From Phocoena phocoena (lineage: Eukaryota > Chordata > Mammalia > Artiodactyla > Phocoenidae): a DNA stretch of 64,000 nucleotides. This document shows, piece after piece, positions 22,686 through 34,439 of the stretch (positions are counted from its first letter, which is position 1; the number at the start of each line of letters is the position of its first letter). A model generated the notes under the pieces. The model was not told the origin of the DNA and did not search any database. It was given only the letters and a program-made list of their open reading frames with translations. The stretch is from assembly GCF_963924675.1 (NCBI RefSeq), contig NC_089230.1, positions 5,457,001 to 5,521,000 on the forward strand, written 5' to 3'. The position numbers and the translations under genes are program-made.

Positions 22686-22911
22686 GGGCTTCCCAGGTGG
22701 CGCAGTGGTTGAGAGTCCGCCTGCCGATGCAGGGGACACGGGTTCATGCCCCAGTCCGGGAGGATCCCACGTGCCGCGGAGCAGCTGGGCCCGTGAGCCA
22801 TGGCCGCTGAGCCTGCGCGTCCGGAGCCTGTGCTCCGCAACAGGAGAGGCCACAACAGTGAGAGGCCTGCGTACCAAAAAAAAAAAAACAAGAAAACAAA
22901 AAACAAAAAAA
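22686..22911 (+). mobile_element. CHR-2-type SINE, short form
   Basis: Starts gggcttcccaggtggcgcag and ends gaggcctgcgtacc plus an A-rich tail with C interruptions. The flanking duplication is degraded (acatctcctc before, acttctccac after), suggesting an older insertion or tail slippage. Confidence 0.94.
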
Positions 22912-23309
22912 ACTTCTCCACAGATTTATCAAAGTTTTATTTCATTTCTTTTTAGAAAAAAATACCCTTAGGTATGCTTCAGTTTACAGGCTGTTTATAT
23001 CTTGAGGTAAAACTAAAATTAGAACATCTAATTGCTCTTCTCCAAGTACTGAAAGAATGGGACTGTGTACTTGGGTAAAGTGAAAAGAAAGGAGAGGTAA
23101 TTTTGGGGCCCGGAGCCAACGGGAAAGGTTTCAGGGGAGATGCCACCAAACTACTAGAAAGCACTTCAGTTTGCCTGATCACGTTTTGGCGTTTGTAAGG
23201 CAAGCTGTTAACGTGAACTGTGCGTCCTCAGTAGGGAGGGAGGCAGGATGGAAGAGTAACGGCATGTGGCTCTGCCGTGGAGTCATGGCTCCTCCGTGAC
23301 TAGCAGGTG
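22912..23309. other. Intronic stretch
   Basis: Mixed composition. No gene or repeat was recognised. Confidence 0.5.
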
Positions 23310-23465
23310 ACCCCTCCCAAACTACTCCATCTCCTCACGTCTCAGCTTCCTCATCTGTAAAGTAGGACAGTAATAGTACCTGCCTCCCAGGGAATGCTGT
23401 GAGCCAATCCGTATAAAAAGCTGAGAACAGTGCCTGGGTGGTAGAAGGGATCAACAGGTGGACGC
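23310..23465 (+). mobile_element. MIR SINE fragment, sense
   Basis: Matches the 3' two-thirds of MIR: cagcttcctcatctgtaaag, taatagtacctgcctcccaggg, and gagaacagtgcctggg. Confidence 0.88.
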
Positions 23466-24480
23466 TATGAAACAAAGGAGCCCTCTGTTGTTTTCATTAT
23501 TGAGTTACTTCTTTATCAACTGCAATTGTCAGTCTAGTTCCTCTATATTGACTACATTCTTTAAATTTTGCTCTGTTCCTTTGTAGAGGAAAAAAAATCT
23601 TCTGGGTGTACCAACATTTTCTTAAACTATTCTGGTCCTGCTCTCATTTTGTTTAAAGTGACTGAAGAACAGAAGTCATTTGTGAAGGACACAGAATATT
23701 GAGCCCAGAGAGCTCGCAGGTTAAAGCGGGGTGCACATCAACAGCTGCCAGTGATTCAGGGGACTTTCAAGTAGGTCAGAGTATCTTTATAGAAAATGAC
23801 ACCAGCTTTCTGTGTTTGCGTGGTATAACAATAAATCTAGGTGATAAAAACACAAAATGCTGAAAACTCCATCTTTATTATAAAAAACACTGTTATTCGT
23901 AATAACATATGAATGCAAATATGTATTACATAACATAAAAAGACGGCAAAAATGTATATAAGCTGGTCAAATAACTGTACCTAAAATCACTGATTCCATA
24001 TTTATCAGCTGAAACCTTTGCGAATTTTTAAATGAAAAAATATTATCTGCCTCATTGAATCTCTGCTTCAGAGTGTAACCTTAGGCCACATACCTAAGTG
24101 TACTTCTTTCATAGCAGATGTGATATTGACAATCAAGTTATTTTGACATTTTAGAATTGTATACCAGTGACACATGGGAAAATATTCAATCTGTACACCA
24201 GGCTGTAATTCCGGAAACAAGCATCTTATATCACAATATCTGAGCAGAGCTCTAAAAATGTTACTTTGTTTTCTTTGTCATGAGAAAGACTGAATTTCTT
24301 CCTATGTAGTATAAAGAGCATTTCCTTTAACTCAGTGAAAGTTACAGAGAAAATTCAAAACCACACAGAGTGAAAGCCTCATTTTCGTTCTTCTCATTAT
24401 ACAGTTTGGGGAGTTGGTATCTCTCTTCCTACAGTGAACTCTGCCTTCCCATGTCTGTTAAGACAGTTTCTTTAGAGAAG
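23466..24480. other. AT-rich intron
   Basis: No gene or confident repeat in this stretch. Confidence 0.5.
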
Positions 24481-24484
24481 ATCA

Positions 24485-24745
24485 AGCATTGCTATTTAGG
24501 AAGTTCTTTGCAATTCTTTTCTTTCTATCTCTAAATTCCTTGCACCACCTATTCTTTCTACTCCTGGGTCCTCTAGACTGTGCTTATTGCTTTTTGTTTT
24601 TATTTTTACATGGCCACTTATGCAGATATTGTTATGCCATCATGTTTCATCTGCAACAAGGTTTCTGCAGAGATATCTGCATGCTCCCTATGGACAGGGA
24701 CTGTGTTTGGTCCACTGTTGATGCCTAGTATCACTTGCCTCCTCT
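24485..24745 (+). mobile_element. Probable L2 fragment, sense
   Basis: The words ccctatggacagggactgtgt followed by tgatgcctagtatca resemble the L2 3' region. The match is short and the ends are uncertain. The 79-codon open frame here is hydrophobic but shows no family. Confidence 0.4.
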
Positions 24746-25229
24746 GAGTCTTAAAATTTGCTGAAGAAATGGATCATTTTTAGTTTGGGAGTAAAAACAA
24801 CACTCTAGAGCAATGGTTGGTGAATACCCATTTCGCTGTACGACAAACATGGTCAGCTAAGATACCTGATTTGCAAATCCACAAAATATTTAATTTTTTT
24901 TAAGAACTGTGGGATCCATAGTTTTAATGACTCTGCACCCAGGTCAGAGAGCCTTCCTTGTCCTCCACTCCAGGAGAGTGAAGTCTTTGTAGCACCAGTG
25001 TATTTTGTATATGCCTCAACCAGCATATTTATTAAAGCTTAAATATTTGTTTACATTCTGTCACCTGCACTAACTTGGGAGCCCTGGATGCCATATTCCA
25101 TCCATTTTTTTGATCTGTAACATTTCATATTAATTCCTGGTGGATAGGCCACCTCATGTTTTTTGAATGAATTAATCAATGAGCAGATTCTCAAATGATC
25201 CCTTGACACCAGTCTCTCTTGTCTTTTGT
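24746..25229. other. Intronic stretch
   Basis: Mixed composition with nothing recognised. Confidence 0.45.
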
Positions 25230-25515
25230 TCATTCTTCAAAGTGCTGCCAGAACCTCCTTTCTAAAAATACATTCTGTTCTGTCACTTGTCTGCAAAATG
25301 TCCTTCACCAGATGTGTACAGGATACACCCTAACCTCTTCACTGTGGTGAACTCAGTTCTTCGGAATCTGTCCCCAAACTCTTTCCAGCTTCTCGTTCTG
25401 ACGTTTTGCTCTCACAACCTAAGTCCCAGTTACATCAAATATCTTACTCTTTGATGAATATGTCCTGCTTTACTGTATGCCTGGAGTACTTTTTCATTTT
25501 TATGTTTATTTATTC
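25230..25515 (+). mobile_element. L2 LINE fragment, sense
   Basis: Resembles the coding 3' part of L2: aaaatgtccttcaccagatg, acaccctaacctcttcactg, and ccccaaactctttccagcttctc. Confidence 0.65.
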
Positions 25516-25579
25516 TTTATGAAGACTTATGAATGCTGCATCCTTTCCACCTAAAAGTAGTTAAGATTATTTTGGAGAC

Positions 25580-25782
25580 TAGTTAAGTAGATTTTGGAGC
25601 CTAAATCCCAATTCTCCTCCTGCTTCTGCCACTGATTACTTGTATGTCCTTGGGCAAGTCACCTCAGTGCCCTCATTAAAGTGGGGATAACAGAGGCATA
25701 TACTTCAAATGTCTTAGTTCTTTCATGCAAATCATCCAGAACGGTGTCAGGTATACGTTAACCATTATTATTATCGTTGAGC
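25580..25782 (+). mobile_element. MIR SINE, sense
   Basis: Landmarks: tctgccactgattacttgtatg, ccttgggcaagtcacctcag, and ggggataacagagg. Confidence 0.9.
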
Positions 25783-26027
25783 TCTTCTACCATAGCATTA
25801 GACACATTATATTATAATTACATAAGTAATTATTAAATGTGTATACCCAAATATTTACCTCTTTGGTAATATGAACTAGATCTCCTGTTGCCTTTCTAGC
25901 TGGAGTGGGGAAGAAGGAGGACGCTCCTTCCAACCAGGGATGGCATAGAGGTGGGGGAGGGGCAGGTGGTGAAGAGCAGGTGGTTAGTGTTAGAGTCCCA
26001 GAACCTTCCACTCAGGATGGGAACCGA

Positions 26028-26049
26028 GTGTGTGTGTGTGTGTGTGTGC
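26028..26049. repeat. (GT)n microsatellite
   Basis: About eleven GT units. Confidence 0.95.
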
Positions 26050-26842
26050 AGGCATGTGTGCTTATGGGTGTGTTGTAAACAACAAGAGAGGGTTGAGGGA
26101 CATCCTAGGGTACATGAGTATAGTGCTTGCCAGCTGTGCTTGGTTTTTCACAGCACAGATCAGGGAAGTTTCAAGTCACAGCAGAGACTGGAGGTGATGG
26201 CTTCAAGCCAGACAGGATGGCAGACTCGGCTGAATCTCGGTAGCACCCCTGTGAGCTGAGCTTTGGGATCCAGCCAGCAGCTAAGCTTCAGAAGCAGCCA
26301 TCAGGCATTATCAATGCCGAAAGTATAGACCAAGAACCAGTTTCAACCATGGATACCTCCGCAACAGATAAAAGGACAGAGGCCCACACCCAAGGACTCT
26401 GTGAGACGACCTATAAGCTCAACTGAACGTCTGTGGGAACGAAAAGAGGTTGATTCCAAACAGTGCATCACTCTTGGGAGGCCACCTGAGCTTCCTCCTG
26501 CACCTAGGTGACGCCCACTGGGAAGGAGGGATGGGGGCAACGGAAGGGAAACATTCAGACAGAATTGGTTTCAACTGCCTCTCTTCCCCCATCCCCCATC
26601 TCTGAGTGAAAATGGAATCTCCAAAGCAAGAAGAGAACAACTACAGGCAATAAAGGGGCTACAATGTTTTGTACGTAGGTGGCGTTACTCCCAGCACCCG
26701 TCAGTACCCCAGGACACATGTGCGCGCACACACCCACACATACACTTGTTTACGATTTGTCTCTCATTAAGTCTGTCTCTCTTTATGACGGTTTCACATC
26801 TAGGCCACAACTTAGCACGTCACAGGGGCTGTCACGTAGACT

Positions 26843-26864
26843 TGGATGGATGGATGGATGGATG
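26843..26864. repeat. (TGGA)n microsatellite
   Basis: About five and a half TGGA units, continuing into related tgcatgcg text. Confidence 0.95.
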
Positions 26865-28083
26865 CATGCGTGCATGGAAAAATGAGTAAATGAATGAATG
26901 GGTTTATCTTTAATTTACTCCGTATCCTATCTGGATCAAATGTCCTCTATTTTAGTGTGTGTTTCTGGGAATTTCTGAAAAATATGTCAAGCAAGTATTG
27001 CTTTCAGACCTCCTGAATTTAGTCATCTGGGAGCAACGTGTCATTTTGCATGAGTTTAAATCATTCATTTCCATCCCCTTTTGATTCACAAGTGAGAACC
27101 AGAATTCCACGTAGGGTAAAATGACTTGCCCAAAGGCAGAAAGTGATTGAATTGCCCACTCATCAACCCTAACTTATTTAGGCTCATTGTTCTTTTTTCC
27201 AGCTGAAAGGGGCCTTTGATTTCATTTGGTCTCCTGCACTTTCAGTTCATGAAACGTGTCAAACAAGGCCCAAATTATTAGGTCTATTAGATCCTGCCTC
27301 GTTCCAGGGTTATGTGTTATGACCTACAATATGCAGTCTGCAGTTTTCAGAATGCTGGTGTTTGTTAGATTCAACACAGTGTATAGTTATATTCCAGCTC
27401 TCTTCAAGGCCTGGAAGTATGGGAAACAGGAGAGCTAAGGTATTCCTTAGTGTTAATTCCTGATAGTCTACATAGTTTTCATATATAGAGAGATGGAAAA
27501 TAGAGAAGAAAAAATTGAACAAAATAAGTTTGAAAATATTTCAGATAGTTAAGCTTTCAGTCTTGCAATGTACTATCTGCATTAGCAACTCATTTTAGTA
27601 GATCCATTCAGCAAATTTGAGCAGATTGATTTAGTGAATTAAAATATTAATCATGTCATTATATTATGATTAGAGGTAAGGAACAACCAAAAGTAATTAA
27701 AATTCAAAATCATCAGTGAAGGTAGAGACCACATCTTTACTATCATTCCTTCCAGTGATGTGCTGGTAAATGTGTTAACTACTGGCTCCTGGAGAAGAGA
27801 GTTCTGATGAGTAGCATTTGATGATTTTTGTGGTATAAAAACTCCCACCATGGCCGGTTTCAATCTACCAATTTGAAATCAGTGGATGTGGAGTTGGGAA
27901 GAGACGCTGTCACAAGCCATAAGAAACCTTATGCCATGACTTACTGTATCTTAATAGAATTTTGGCTAATTCTATACATACAGAGATATATATGTCTCAT
28001 ATAAAAATTTCTCATATACTTCTCATACTATATACTTCTCATATCATATAACTTGATTGGCCATGAAAATCCACAAAATGTTG

Positions 28084-28125
28084 GATCTGTCTCCTGACTG
28101 CCTTTGATCTGTCTCCTGACTGCCC
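28084..28125. repeat. 22-base tandem duplication
   Basis: gatctgtctcctgactgcc occurs at 28084 and again at 28106, identical across the shared part. Confidence 0.9.
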
Positions 28126-28165
28126 TGACACTCTGACCTTCTAAAGCACAGGTAGAGGTTAATAT

Positions 28166-28181
28166 AAAAGTGATGCACATG
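28166..28181. repeat. Left target-site duplication of SINE
   Basis: aaaagtgatgcacatg, identical to 28384-28399. Confidence 0.96.
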
Positions 28182-28383
28182 GGGCTCCCCTGGTGGCGCA
28201 GTGGTTGAGAGTCCGCCTGCCGATGCAGGGGACACGGGTTCGTGCCCCGGTCCGGGAAGATCCCACATGCCGCAGAGCGGCTGGGCCCGTGAGCCGTGGC
28301 CACTGAGCCTGCGCGTCCGGAGACCGTGCTCCACAACGGGGGAGGCCACAACAGTGAGAGGCCCGCATACCGCAAAAAAAAAA
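28182..28383 (+). mobile_element. CHR-2-type SINE, short form
   Basis: Full head through gaggcccgcataccgc and an A tail. The 16-base flanking duplication is perfect and the copy looks little diverged, suggesting a fairly recent insertion. Confidence 0.96.
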
Positions 28384-28399
28384 AAAAGTGATGCACATG
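28384..28399. repeat. Right target-site duplication of SINE
   Basis: aaaagtgatgcacatg, identical to 28166-28181. Confidence 0.96.
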
Positions 28400-28477
28400 T
28401 GATTCTGATTATGTATTTTACATCAGAACAAGACTTCATCTCCTTCACTCTAAATGAAATAAAAGCAACTGGCTATA

Positions 28478-28945
28478 CAAAGAAATAGGAACATGGAAAC
28501 AACCTAAATGTCTATCAACAGGTGAATGGATAAAGAAGATATGGTACATATATACGAGAGAAAATTCTCAACCATAAAAAATAATGAAATAATGCCATTT
28601 GCAGTTACATGGATGGACCTAGAGATTATCATACTAAGCGAAGTAAGTCAGACAGAGAAAGATAAATACCACATGATATCATTTACATATGGAATCTAAA
28701 ATATGACACAAATGAACTTATATAAGACACAGAAACAGACTCACAGACATAGAGAACAGACTTGTGGTTGCCAAGGGGGAGGGGAGGTATGAGAGGGTTG
28801 GAATGGAAGTTTGGGACTAGCAGATGTAAACTATTATATATAGAATGGATAAACAGCAAGGTCCTATTATATAGCACAGGGAACTATATTCAATATCCTG
28901 TAATGAACCATAATGGAAAAGAATAATAAAAAAGAAAAAGGAAAA
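28478..28945 (+). mobile_element. L1 3' end fragment, sense
   Basis: Starts in the last part of ORF2 (aaataggaacatggaaacaac, corresponding to about 12600 in the full-length L1) and continues with ggataaagaagatatggtac, atggatggacctagag and catatggaatctaa. It then runs through a 3' UTR of a different, older type (acttgtggttgccaaggggg, cagggaactatattcaatatcctg). No intact frame. It is 5'-truncated. Confidence 0.9.
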
Positions 28946-29669
28946 TGCAAGCCAGTAAATAAATAAACTTTTTTCTACTAAAGTTGTTAAAATGGATTTT
29001 CCTCCTGGTTTTACAAAAGATCTGGCATCTTTTATGATCTGGTATCTTTTATGTGATTCTTTTTCCTTCCACTTTCTCTTGTTCACAATTACTTTCCTCC
29101 TGCCCCCTATTTACTGCTGGAAGGTCTGAAGCAATGACCCAGAAACTCCTACTCAGCTCTTAGGCTTAGTCAGCAACGTGAATCAAGAAGTCCCATGTTA
29201 GGGCAGCTCCGAAGTTGGTTGGCTAATTAAATGGTTCAACACTATCATCAAGGAGTCAGCTTATTTCCAGTTTTCTTCTGTGCTATTGTAGAGGGTTCAG
29301 CTGGCTTCCCTCCTAATCACACAGAATGGCTGCAGAAGTTGCAGGAAGCACAACTAGCTATAAAAACATCCATAACAGAAACAGAAAAAAATTTTTCCTT
29401 TTATCTCTTCTTAACAGCTAAGAAAATTTTCTCAGAAAAATACACTTCCCCTTTTTACCTTTAGAATTGACTCAAAATCTCTTTACCAAGCGATGCAATC
29501 CAAATTACTGGCAATGAAAATGTATTTACCGCAATTGTCTTAGACTATCTTTATCCCCTGGTGATAAAGGAGAGAATAACTGGTGGATAAGGTCATTTTT
29601 TAAAAAATCTGTTACAGACAGTAACTTTGAGAAATTAGAAAGATAGACATAAATAGACCATGACATGCT
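28946..29669. other. Intronic stretch
   Basis: No gene or repeat was recognised. Confidence 0.5.
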
Positions 29670-29674
29670 GGCTT

Positions 29675-30140
29675 AAAATATTTGGTGTATTACATTCCTA
29701 CAGCAACTTACTACAGACTTAGAGGCTTAAGACAACACAAATTTACTATCATAATTCCGGAGCTCAGAAGTCCAAAATGGGTCCTACAAGCTAAAATTAA
29801 GATGTTGGCAGAGCTGCAATGGTTTTGGACGCTTTCTTCAAGAATCGGTCTCCCTGTCTCTTCCAGCTTCCAGAGGCTGCCTGCATTTCTTGGTTCACGT
29901 CCCCGTCTTCCATCTTCAAGGCATATCACTCAACCTCTGCTCCCACTGTCACACCTCCTCTCTCGAACTTGGACCTTCTTGCCTCCCTTTTACAAGGACC
30001 AACTACTTAGAGTCCAGATGGATAATCCTCAGTCAAATCTGCGAAGTCCCTCTTGCCACGTAGGGTAACATTTTCACAGGTTCTGGGAATTAGACGTGGA
30101 TATCTTCTGGGGCCATTATTCTGTCTACTTCAGTTGTGGG
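29675..30140 (-). mobile_element. MLT1-like ERVL-MaLR LTR, antisense
   Basis: Old retrovirus-like LTR text in reverse orientation: cagcaacttactacagacttagaggc, cttaagacaacacaaatttactatc, ttccggagctcagaagtcc, and near the far end cacaggttctgggaattagacg. It is noncoding and diverged. Family assignment is by resemblance only. Confidence 0.7.
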
Positions 30141-30799
30141 TTATAAAATGACACTCTCTAACAAATCTATAAGAAAATGGTTATATTACTTCAACAGTGA
30201 GACTTGAAATTGGAGTGACTGTACTAGGCACGAGAAAAACAGATTATTGCCATGCCTCCTTTCAGCATGTACATGGCCCAATAAAAATTTGTAATTTCAT
30301 ATCACACAAAGCATTACCAAGATCTTTATACTGTTGAAGTCATTTTCAATAATTTTAACTTTATACAAAAAGTAGAATTTTTATCAGTTAATTAAATTTA
30401 AAATATTGTGGGTATGGAGCCAAGTTTACTCGTTAGCAGAACAGAAAGTAGTGGTGAAATCTGAGACACTAAAACAGGTCACTGTGGACCATGAGCTCTT
30501 TCCCAGGGCTACATGACTCTGAGGAACAGCTGTATTAGAGCCTGCATTTGACATGGCCCTCTGCCCGCCAGTGGAGGGGCAAAATGATCAAAATCTAACT
30601 TTGGAAGGTGTGAGTTGAGCTCTAGAATGCCCACAGAGTGCTACTAGACACTTAGAAACCTTCCACAATTCTGATACGAAACCATACCAGGAGAGATTCT
30701 CATGAGCCTGTGACATTTAGATATGGACCCAACAATGGATGATCTTAGAAAGACTTCTTTCAATCAGGTATAATTTAATTTTTTCTGCTTATATTTCCC
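30141..30799. other. Intronic stretch
   Basis: Mixed composition. No gene or confident repeat. Confidence 0.45.
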
Positions 30800-30809
30800 T
30801 GGCTTATTA

Positions 30810-31140
30810 TAATGGGACAGAAACTAGATAGCTGTTAATTTATTTCCGCTTCATTTGGGGTGCACCTCTGCACTACTTCTTCCAGCCTCTTTTGGGGTTT
30901 AGGTATGACCATGTGACTGACTTCTAGACAACTGGGTGTGAGAGTAAATGATGGGAGCTCTCTCCAGTGCTGGACTTCCTGTGTGGTTCTCATGCTTTCG
31001 TCCTGTCCCTCGGCTTGAGGCTGGGGAGCATGGCCGGCCTGGAAGCCAGTGATGAAGATGGTGAAAGCAGAGACGGAGGCAGAGACTGGCAAAACCACCG
31101 ATCAGCTTTGCTTGTTCTATGCATGTGAAGGAGCCCCATC
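30810..31140. repeat. Probable old interspersed repeat, family not named
   Basis: Words such as tatgaccatgtgactgacttctagacaac and the block ending catgtgaaggagcccc resemble an old mammalian LTR or DNA element. The 87-codon minus-strand open frame is not credible as a gene. Confidence 0.4.
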
Positions 31141-32110
31141 CTACTAGGTTTATGAAATGAACACCTGCTTCTTTCTAAATTTTGCCTTGACTATGAAAAG
31201 CATGAAGGAAACTTTATGAAAGTTACTTCTGGATTATTCTCTGCTGAACCTGATATGGTATCTTTTAGGGGAAAATCCACGTGGGCCTCTCTCGAACTGT
31301 GGGGTTGAGCTGTTATATCCTGTAGAGACTGAGTAACAGGGAGAATTAAGGAGCTGATATTCTAAAGCACACATATTAGGATGCTTTTATTCATGTGAGG
31401 TTAAAAAAGTACATCGAGAATCACCTTGCAAATGTTCCCCTAACCTAGACAAAGGGGCCCATTAAATTAATTCTAGAAATTCAGTTGAGATTTTGAAACA
31501 GTGATCTTGAGAGAAATGTTTCCAGATTTTAGCCAATACTTTTCAATTTACTTGCATCATTAAATATAGCATAATTTTCAGAGTAATGAACATGATGTTG
31601 TACAGAAATTAGATCTTCTCCGTATTACAAGATGAAAAAAGCTGGAGCAGTCAGACAAACCTAGGGCAAAAAATGTTCTGCAAAGCTCAGATAAATGAGA
31701 AGACCTGCAAGCAGAGTCTGTATAAAGCTAATAGATGCAACCAGAGTCACACTCTATTTCCAACCCAGATAGAAAATAAATTTCTCATCCTTGGATTACG
31801 TGCATTTCCATTCAAATCCACTGCAGCTTTTAAAAGATGCAGGCACCTTTCAGACAAACCTAGTGGGCTCATCGTTCATCCTGAGTGCTCCCTTTTGTAG
31901 GAAGCACAGGAGGATACTATTACTTATCCCACAGTTTTGATGACAAATGACCTACCGACCCCACGGCTTCTAGCAGGTGAACAATCCCAACAGACAACCT
32001 GTGAAAGACCTGCCCTGGGGAGAAGCTTCTGGATCATCTTAAATTTGCTGTGACATCTTTCTGCCCTGTCTCTGTGTGCCCTGGCATGTGCCTCTTCCCT
32101 GAGGTTTTCA
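31141..32110. other. Intronic stretch
   Basis: AT-rich to mixed. No gene was seen. Confidence 0.45.
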
Positions 32111-32114
32111 GCTG

Positions 32115-32300
32115 TGCCACACTTCAGTCATTCAACAAATATTTACTGAGTGCTCCGATGTGCTATAAACTAGGAACTCTTGGTAGGAGGTGGGTACAAT
32201 TCTCCCTCCCCCACCCAAGGAACTTACAGTCAAATGGAGAACACAACCAAGTTAAAGAATGCTTACATGGGTGTGATGGGGTAATGTGGGAAGTGACTCA
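32115..32300 (+). repeat. Ancient dispersed repeat, family not named
   Basis: cattcaacaaatatttactgag, then ggaacttacagtcaaatggaga, is a common motif series of old mammalian repeats. It also occurs at about 42560-42710 and 62565-62690. Confidence 0.5.
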
Positions 32301-33990
32301 TGGGAAACAACTGTCTGCTGTCCTGCCAACATGTAATTACAGCCACCACGCCATGGTAACAGTAGGACTTTGATGTGTTTCAAACATTTAAAAGTATGTA
32401 TTTCTTTTTTATTCTAGCATACATCTGGCTATTGTGTGTCTTCTTGCTTAATGGTGTTACAAATGTTATTAATCATTTTGTAAAATTGTTCTATCAAAGC
32501 AATGTAACAATTAGAAAGGTCACATTTGATACAACATTAACAGTTAAACCGCACCTGAATAATGTGAGGGAAAGTATAGTATTCATTAGTGTCTGTCATT
32601 AGATAAACAAATTCCATTAACTGTGAAAACAGATGAGAGTGGTAGCTCCAACTGCAGTTTTAAGTATCCTGTATTGTGTAAGTGTGAAATAAGCAGGGAG
32701 GAAGAAAGCTACTTGACTATTATCTGCAGTGGAAGGACATTGGCTGGTTAAATACATGTAACTTTTCCCTCCGGGTTCAAATTTCTGAATTTATACACAA
32801 GGCTTTCGATAGTCTTTTATTTTGTTCTCCTTTGTCAAACTGATTTTTGACTTTAAAATGCCCTTTTTTCTGCTCTTAATTGTTTAAATTGGCCATCCTT
32901 TGCATTTGCCAAACAAACTTTGAGCTCTTTACTTGGGGCCTTAACATGAGTATGGTGGACCCGTCCTGGGCAGTTCCCCTCCACAGGCACCTGACCCCCA
33001 GCTCGGCCCTGCAGGCTGCTATGGAAAGAACCAGTGGCCCAAGATTCTCCAAGGGAACTGGAGTCTCGGCGCTGCCTGGTTCGTTCCTCCGCAAATCAAA
33101 GGGAAAACCTCGATCTTGAAATTCTAGAGGAAGATAAGTCCTAAGTACCTTGATTTTTAATGCTGGCAGCAAATTTCATCCATATTTTACTCTCAAAATT
33201 ACTACAAAGTGGTAGAGAACGGCTTAGAGAGCTAAATAGTCATGTTGACTCTTTCATTTATTTGAAAACAAGATCTCGATGCTTTGTAATTCTTCAGCAA
33301 GTAAAAGTAAAAACATGAAAGAAATTTGGAAAGATCTCTGAGAATAGTAGCCCTTGAAGACCAATACTCACAAAAAATTCTCCCTTTCCTTTTTATAGGA
33401 TATGATAGTATCAAGGAAGTGGAAGCAGGAAATTATTTAAGCAAAGTCAGTGTCAATTTATTATAAGGAAACCATGACCCAGGACAAATCTAAGGAAATC
33501 TCATTATTCCTAAATCTCTGACTTGACACACAGATTTTTAAAATGTTGAAAACTGTGAGGAAAATGGCAAATAATCCACCAATGTGTGGGTTCAGTGCTA
33601 CGGTTAATTCCATTATGTATAATAATGGATGAATCACTGGAGCAGGTAATTAGAACTGGCATACAGCCTACTTAGTTGGAATTCAGTGTTTCTTGGGACA
33701 CTCGTGTTAGTGAGAAGCACGTTCTACAAAGCTGCTCCAGGAGAACCAGATTCCCTAGTTTCCACAGCACAACGAGGAGGCCCCTGGCTGCCATACTTTC
33801 TTCCAGGTTATCCCTGGAATCTTGCCAGGAGGTGTCCACTCTAACCTCAGGAAGGGCTACCAGTGCCTCCACCAGTGAGAGAATCAGCAGGATGAACCAC
33901 AGTGTGAACGTGAGGCTACAAAGAAGTCAGCTGGAGACAGTGAGCATTCTCTTCCACGTGGTGCATGTTATATTCCATAATTACAAAATA
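32301..33990. other. Intronic stretch
   Basis: Contains two more even-composition islands, about 32930-33120 and 33670-33960, with open frames on both strands but no recognisable protein. Otherwise AT-rich. Confidence 0.45.
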
Positions 33991-33994
33991 ATGT

Positions 33995-34150
33995 GTTTAT
34001 CTGTTGATTACCTGTCTTCTCCACTAGACTGCAGTGCTATGAGAGCAGGGGCTAAGGCTGTCTGCCTTGTTTATCATTAAATTCCCAATTCCTAATATAG
34101 TGCACGATTGAACACCTATTAAATGCTCAGTAAGTATTTGTCAAGAGTTG
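33995..34150 (+). mobile_element. L2 LINE 3' end, sense
   Basis: Signature order: tcttctccactagactgcag, gagcaggggctaaggctgtct, ttcccaattcctaatatagtgc, then ctcagtaagtatttgtcaag. Confidence 0.85.
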
Positions 34151-34439
34151 AAATGAACAAAAGGGTTTCTGGCCCCAGCCTCCTTCAAATGGCTCGAGTC
34201 CATTTTCCTCCCTGTGGCCAGTAGCAGTCCTTTATCGGCTGGGCCAAAGAGAATGGAGGATGGCTCTAAAGAGCGCCAATAAGCTTACTGGGCTTAGCCT
34301 AGCAGCAGACAGTCAGTAACTTGTTGCACATAACCATCCTTAAAATGTACAAATTCTAGGAAGAAGAAAAATATTGGGGGGTATTAAAATGGATTTTTAA
34401 TAAGATAATGTTATGATAAAATGAGAAGTTATAAAAAGG

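Larger units (their letters stand above)
25783..28165. other. Intronic stretch with simple repeats
   Basis: Contains a (GT)n run at 26028-26049 and (TGGA)n at 26843-26864. A degenerate ttctcata motif is repeated near 28006-28043, and a 22-base tandem duplication lies at 28084-28125. The segment 26220-26670 has even base composition and could be an old L1-type 5' region, which is unproven. No gene was seen. Confidence 0.45.

Noticed and set aside
22664..22921. Overlapping open frames on both strands (also at 28028-28448, 41034-41279, 54084-54333)
   Set aside because: All are translations of CHR-2 SINE copies; the similar peptides arise from the repeat, not from a gene family.
26028..26049. 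Direct repeats considered as a CRISPR-like array
   Set aside because: They are simple microsatellites in a mammalian intron, with no spacer structure.
33676..34080. 134-codon plus-strand open frame
   Set aside because: Its last part runs through the L2 3' end at 33995-34150, and the translation shows no domain or conservation-like pattern.
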